This document shows positions 37,299 through 41,419 of a DNA stretch of 41,419 nucleotides, piece after piece (position 1 is the stretch's first letter; every line of letters starts with the position of its first letter). Made by a program: the position numbers and the translations under genes. A model generated the notes under the pieces. The model saw nothing but the letters and a program-made list of their open reading frames with translations. It had not been told where the DNA came from and did no database searches. Origin of the DNA: an uncultured Rhodospirillaceae bacterium (GTDB taxonomy: Bacteria; Pseudomonadota; Alphaproteobacteria; SP197); assembly GCA_937880925.1 (NCBI GenBank), contig CALGGB010000292.1:1-41419 (forward strand), written 5' to 3'.

Positions 37299-37936
37299 AC
37301 GCCGCGGCCGACAACAAGGGCACCGGCGGCGAGCGCAGCGCCATGCTCGCCCAGATCGGCCAGGAGATCCGCACCCTGCGCCGCCTGCGCGGCATGACCA
37401 TGAAGGATCTGGCGCAGCGCACGGGCAAGACCATCGGCTTCATCAGCCAGATCGAGCGCGGCCTGTCGCGCGCCTCTCTGGGCACCCTGCAGGACCTGTC
37501 GGACGCGCTGGAGGTGCCGCTGGCCTGGCTGTTCCGCGCCGGCGACGAGGACGATGGCGCCGAGAGCGCCGAGAAGCGTTATGTCCTGCGCAAGGATCGC
37601 CGCCGCCCGCGCGCGCCGACCAGCCACGGCACCACGGAATACCTGGGCATGGACGATTTCCTCGCGACGCCCGCGAGTTACGCCAACATGGGCCTGGGCA
37701 TCACCCGCTTCCGCGCCGGCGGCGGCACCGGCAAGACGCCCGAGAAGGTGGAGTTCGGCTTCATCGGCCTGACGCGCGAGGGCGCGATGACCCTGGAAAT
37801 CGACGGCGAAACCATCGACCTGGCGGCGGGCGACGCCTTCTACGTGCCTTCCCGCACGCCCTATCGCCTCATCAACCAGGGCAAGGACGAAGCCGAATTC
37901 GTCTGGGTCGCCGTGCCCCACAAACAGGGCGGCTGA
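37295..37936 (+). CDS. XRE-family HTH regulator with C-terminal cupin domain
   Basis: GTG start at 37295 overlapping the hydrolase stop (GTGA). HTH IGQEIRTLRRLRGMTMKDLAQRTGKTIGFISQIERGLSRASLGTLQDLSDALEVPL; cupin VEFGFIGLTREGAMTLEIDGETIDLAAGDAFYVPSRTPYRLINQG. Confidence 0.92.
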   Translation: MNAAADNKGTGGERSAMLAQIGQEIRTLRRLRGMTMKDLAQRTGKTIGFISQIERGLSRASLGTLQDLSDALEVPLAWLFRAGDEDDGAESAEKRYVLRKDRRRPRAPTSHGTTEYLGMDDFLATPASYANMGLGITRFRAGGGTGKTPEKVEFGFIGLTREGAMTLEIDGETIDLAAGDAFYVPSRTPYRLINQGKDEAEFVWVAVPHKQGG

Positions 37937-37987
37937 AGCCTGCCAGACCTGTCTGCTTCAATTACGTATTGCTCTACTAAAACGAAT

Positions 37988-38035
37988 TATACTAAGACTC
38001 CGGCATCGGACCCAGCCAGCATGTACCCAGCCAGC
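37988..38035 (+). promoter_or_regulatory. Candidate promoter/leader: TATACT -10-like box and an ACCCAGCCAGC direct repeat
   Basis: AT-rich patch at about 37957-37997 with TATACT at 37988-37993. ACCCAGCCAGC at 38010-38020 and 38025-38035. Confidence 0.35.
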
Positions 38036-38070
38036 CCACACCCCGCCTGCCCCATCTCCCGCGAGGCCGC

Positions 38071-40149
38071 ATGAGCCGCGACCCGCGCTACGACATCCTG
38101 TTCGAGCCGGTGAAGATCGGCCCGGTGACGGCAAAGAACCGATTCTACCAGGTGCCCCATTGCACCGGCATGGGCTACGACCGCCCGGCGACGCTCGCCG
38201 CGATGCGCGGCGTGAAGGCCGAGGGCGGCTGGGGCGTGGTCAACACCGAGTTCACCTCGATCCACCCGACCAGCGACGATGCGCCCTTCCCCAGTTGCAG
38301 CCTGTGGGACGAGGACGACGTGCGCACCATGGCGGTGACCGCCGACGCGATCCACGAACACGGGGCGCTGGCCGGCACCCAGCTCTGGCACGGCGGGCTC
38401 TATTCCTGGGTGAGGATGACCCGCGAGGTGCCGATCGCCGCCAGCGGGCGGCCCATCGCCTATCCCGCGCCGATCCACGCGCGCACCATGGACAAGAGCG
38501 ACATCGCCGAACTGCGCCGCTGGCAGGTCGATGCCGCACGGCGTGCCAAGCGGGCCGGCTTCGACATTGTTTACGTCTATGGCGGCCACAGCTACCTGCC
38601 CGCCCAGTTCATCAGCCGCCGCTTCAACCGCCGCGGCGACGAATACGGCGGCAGCCTGGAAAACCGGGTGCGCCTGTTCCGCGAGATGATCATCGATACC
38701 AAGGAGGCGATCGGCGACACCTGCGCCGTCGTCGTGCGCTTCTCCATGGACGAGCTTTCGGGTCCGCTGGGCATCGAGAGCGACCAGGAGGGCCGCGAGG
38801 TCGTCGAGATGCTCGCCGAACTACCCGACCTGTGGGACGTCAACGTCGCCGATTACCGTACCGATTCCGGCAGCAGCCGCTTCTTCGAGGAAGGCTTCCA
38901 GGAGCCGCACCAGAAGTGGGTGAAGCCGCTGACCAGCAAGCCCGTGGTCGGCGTGGGCCGCTACACCAGCCCCGATGCCATGGTGAGCCTGATCAAGCGC
39001 GGCGTGCTGGACCTGATCGGTTCGGCGCGGCCCTCCATTGCCGATCCCTTCCTGCCAAAGAAGATCGAGGAAGGACGGCCCGAGGACATCCGCGAGTGCA
39101 TCGGCTGCAACATCTGCCGCGGTGCGGCCAAGGCCAGCGTGCCGATCCGCTGCACCCAGAACCCCACCATGGGCGAGGAATGGAGGAGCGGCTGGCACCC
39201 CGAGCGCATCCAGACCAAGAAGAGCGACGACGCCGTCCTGGTGATCGGCGCCGGTCCCGCGGGGCTCGAGGCGACGCGGGCACTGGCCCAGCGCGGCCAT
39301 GCCGTGACCCTGGCCGAGGCCGGCACGGAACTGGGCGGCCATGTCGCGCGCATCGCGCGCCTGCCGGGCCTTGCCGCCTGGAAACGCGTCACCGACTGGC
39401 GCATCGGCCAGATCGAGAAGATGAGCAATGTCGAGGTCTATCGCGACAGCGCGCTGACGCACGATGACGTGGCGGGATTCGGCTTTCCCCATGTCGTGGT
39501 GGCGACCGGCTGCACCTGGGTCAAGGACGGTACGGGCCGCACCCATCTTTTGCCCATCCCCGGCCATGACGGGCCGGACATCCTGACGCCCGACGACCTG
39601 CTGTGCGCCGAACCGGCGGCGGTCAAAGGGCCGGTCGTGATCTACGACGACGACCACTACTACATGGCCGGCGCGCTCGCCGAGCGGCTGGTCGCCGAGG
39701 GCCATGAAGTGACCTTGCTCACCCCGGCGGCTGAACCCTGCGTCTGGATGCTGCAGACCGACGAGCACCACATGATGGTGCCCCAGCTCTACCGCAAGGG
39801 CATCCGCCCGGTGGTCTGCCAGCGCATCGAGAGCATTGGCGCGGGCGAACTGGAACTGCGCCACACCGGCTCGGGCGAACTCACCACCATGGCCTTCGGC
39901 ACCCTGGTGCTGGCGACGGCGCGCGAGCCCGTCAATGGCCTGATTCAGACCCTTCAGACGCAGACGGACGCGATGGCCGCCGCGGGCATCCGCAGTGTGA
40001 GCGCCATCGGCGACTGTCTCGCACCCGGCCTGATCGTGGACGCGGTCTATGCCGGGCACCGCTTTGCCCGTGCGTTCCAGGAGCCGCCCGCAGGCGACGT
40101 GCGCTACCGTCGCGACAGGGTCGTCCTCAACGGAGAACACGCAGCATGA
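38071..40149 (+). CDS. Trimethylamine-dehydrogenase-like FMN/4Fe-4S flavoprotein (OYE family with C-terminal FAD/NAD-type domain)
   Basis: 692 aa. SRDPRYDILFEPVKIGPVTAKNRFYQVPHCTGMG (Cys of 6-S-cysteinyl-FMN), FDIVYVYGGHSYLPAQF, CIGCNICRGAAKASVPIRCTQN (4Fe-4S), VLVIGAGPAGLEATRALAQRGHAVTLAEA. Confidence 0.93.
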   Translation: MSRDPRYDILFEPVKIGPVTAKNRFYQVPHCTGMGYDRPATLAAMRGVKAEGGWGVVNTEFTSIHPTSDDAPFPSCSLWDEDDVRTMAVTADAIHEHGALAGTQLWHGGLYSWVRMTREVPIAASGRPIAYPAPIHARTMDKSDIAELRRWQVDAARRAKRAGFDIVYVYGGHSYLPAQFISRRFNRRGDEYGGSLENRVRLFREMIIDTKEAIGDTCAVVVRFSMDELSGPLGIESDQEGREVVEMLAELPDLWDVNVADYRTDSGSSRFFEEGFQEPHQKWVKPLTSKPVVGVGRYTSPDAMVSLIKRGVLDLIGSARPSIADPFLPKKIEEGRPEDIRECIGCNICRGAAKASVPIRCTQNPTMGEEWRSGWHPERIQTKKSDDAVLVIGAGPAGLEATRALAQRGHAVTLAEAGTELGGHVARIARLPGLAAWKRVTDWRIGQIEKMSNVEVYRDSALTHDDVAGFGFPHVVVATGCTWVKDGTGRTHLLPIPGHDGPDILTPDDLLCAEPAAVKGPVVIYDDDHYYMAGALAERLVAEGHEVTLLTPAAEPCVWMLQTDEHHMMVPQLYRKGIRPVVCQRIESIGAGELELRHTGSGELTTMAFGTLVLATAREPVNGLIQTLQTQTDAMAAAGIRSVSAIGDCLAPGLIVDAVYAGHRFARAFQEPPAGDVRYRRDRVVLNGEHAA

Positions 40150-41419
40150 GCCGCCGCAGCGAAAAACGCAGCCAACGCCGTCCCACCGGCCCCAAGGTCC
40201 ACCAGCTTCCCTGGCGCCGCCTGAGAAACCCCTACAAGCCGATCGAGGTCGTCTCGGCCGATCACCTGGAAGCGATCCACCAGACCTCCCTGCGGGTGCT
40301 GGAGGAACTGGGCATCGAGTTCCTTTCCGACAAGGCGCTCGACATTCTCGAAGCCGCCGGCGCCGACGTGAACCGGGACAAGAACCTGGTGCGCTTCGAC
40401 CGCGCGCTGGTGATGGAGCTGGTCGCAAAGGCGCCTGCCGAGTTCACCCTGACGCCGCGCAATGCCGAACGGGCGGTGACCTTCGGCGGCAACCACGTCA
40501 ACTTCAACTCGGTCGGCGGCCCGCCCAACGCCAGCGATCTCGACGGCGGCCGCCGTCAGGGCAACTTCGCCGACTACAAGAACTTCATCCGCCTGATGCA
40601 GAGCCTGAACATCCTGCACCTGTGCGGCGGCGTGCCGATCGCGCCCATCGATCTGGACGCCGAGACACGCCATCTCGACTGCATGCTCACGATCCTCACG
40701 GAGTCCGACAAGGTCTGGCACGCCACGGGTCTCGGAAAACAGCGCGTTTCCGACGCCATCGACATGCTGTGCATCGCGCGGGGCAAGACGCGCGAGGAAA
40801 TCCGCGATGAACCCGGCATCTTCACCACGATCAACGTCAACTCGCCCCGGCGCATCGACGGACCGATGATCGACGGCCTGATGGAGGCGGTGGAACACGG
40901 CCAGGCGGTCTCGCTGACCCCCTTCACGCTGGCCGGTGCGATGAGCCCGGCGACCATCCCCGGCGCCCTGGTGCAGCAGAACGCCGAGGGCCTGGCTGGC
41001 ATCGCCTTTGCCCAGGCGGTGACGCCGGGCGCGCGCGTCTTCTACGGCGGCTTTACCAGCAACGTCGACATGAAGACCGGCGCGCCGGCTTTCGGCACGC
41101 CCGAATACACCAAGGCCTGCCTGGTCGGCGGCCAGCTCGCGCGCAAGTACAACCTGCCCTACCGCTCCAGCAACACCAACGCCTCCAACGCGGTCGACGC
41201 CCAGGCGGCCTACGAAAGCCAGATGTCGATCTGGGGCGCGATCATGGGCCACTGCAACCTGCTCCATCACGGCGCGGGCTGGCTGGAAGGCGGCCTGACC
41301 GCCAGCTTCGAGAAGGCCATCGTCGATGCCGAGATGCTGCAGATGATGTCGGAGTTCCTGCAGCCCATGGTGGTCGACGAGGACAGCATGGGTTTCTCCG
41401 CCATGGCCGAGGTCGAACC
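40146..41419 (+). CDS. Trimethylamine methyltransferase (MttB) superfamily protein, 3'-truncated by the window edge
   Basis: Manual translation from ATG 40146 (4-bp overlap with the TMADH-like gene) gives 424 uninterrupted codons: MSRRSEKRSQRRPTGPKVHQLPWRRLRNPYKPIEVVSADHLEAIHQTSLRVLEELGIEFLS...GAMSPATIPGALVQQNAEGLAGIAFAQAVTPGARVFYGG...NLLHHGAGWLEGGLTASFEKAIVDAEML. Not in the ORF track because it lacks a stop in the window. Confidence 0.9.
   Translation, partial: MSRRSEKRSQRRPTGPKVHQLPWRRLRNPYKPIEVVSADHLEAIHQTSLRVLEELGIEFLSDKALDILEAAGADVNRDKNLVRFDRALVMELVAKAPAEFTLTPRNAERAVTFGGNHVNFNSVGGPPNASDLDGGRRQGNFADYKNFIRLMQSLNILHLCGGVPIAPIDLDAETRHLDCMLTILTESDKVWHATGLGKQRVSDAIDMLCIARGKTREEIRDEPGIFTTINVNSPRRIDGPMIDGLMEAVEHGQAVSLTPFTLAGAMSPATIPGALVQQNAEGLAGIAFAQAVTPGARVFYGGFTSNVDMKTGAPAFGTPEYTKACLVGGQLARKYNLPYRSSNTNASNAVDAQAAYESQMSIWGAIMGHCNLLHHGAGWLEGGLTASFEKAIVDAEMLQMMSEFLQPMVVDEDSMGFSAMAEVE

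Noticed and set aside
40146-41419. Pyrrolysine-containing MttB
   Set aside because: No in-frame TAG in the 424 codons I translated. The C-terminus is missing, so this holds only for the visible part.
1-41419. CRISPR array, rRNA operon, prophage structural genes or insertion sequences
   Set aside because: No regularly spaced repeat-spacer series, rRNA sequence, capsid/tail genes or transposase recognised on reading. The only integrase is the island tyrosine recombinase.

Overview
This is a high-GC, probably alphaproteobacterial, chromosomal window read from sequence alone. Positions 1 to about 5706 look like the right end of a genomic island: the 3' part of hsdR, a RES/Xre-type toxin-antitoxin pair and a tyrosine integrase, ending at a truncated 3' fragment of tRNA-Arg(CCT). 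Three 11-bp-phased CTAGCAAC repeats lie just upstream of the integrase start. From about 5.7 kb the content is chromosomal: a small c-type cytochrome, an orphan CpaF-like ATPase, a DUF305 protein and an enoyl-CoA hydratase. Next comes a catabolic locus: a PotD-like ABC transporter, LLM flavin monooxygenase, proline-racemase-family epimerase, GMC oxidoreductase, HpaI-type aldolase, DadA-like dehydrogenase and IclR regulator. This adjoins a MutL/GlmL gene overlapping a gene for a fused GlmE/GlmS-like B12 mutase with a variant cobalamin motif (DIHEYA instead of DxHxxG). Then come an Hsp20 gene with a probable frameshift, a second orphan CpaF ATPase, a TetR regulator, and two paralogous TauD/BBOX-like dioxygenases flanking an orphan family-5 binding protein. 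A 30-bp near-perfect dyad lies upstream of the second dioxygenase. The right end carries MAPEG, SDR and alpha/beta-hydrolase genes, a trypsin-like protease coupled to a PLP decarboxylase, a CocE/NonD hydrolase coupled to an XRE-cupin regulator, and a TMADH-like flavoprotein with a remodelled substrate pocket, overlapping an MttB-family methyltransferase that runs off the window. The strongest candidates for new biochemistry are the MutL + fused B12 mutase locus and the TMADH-like/MttB-like pair.
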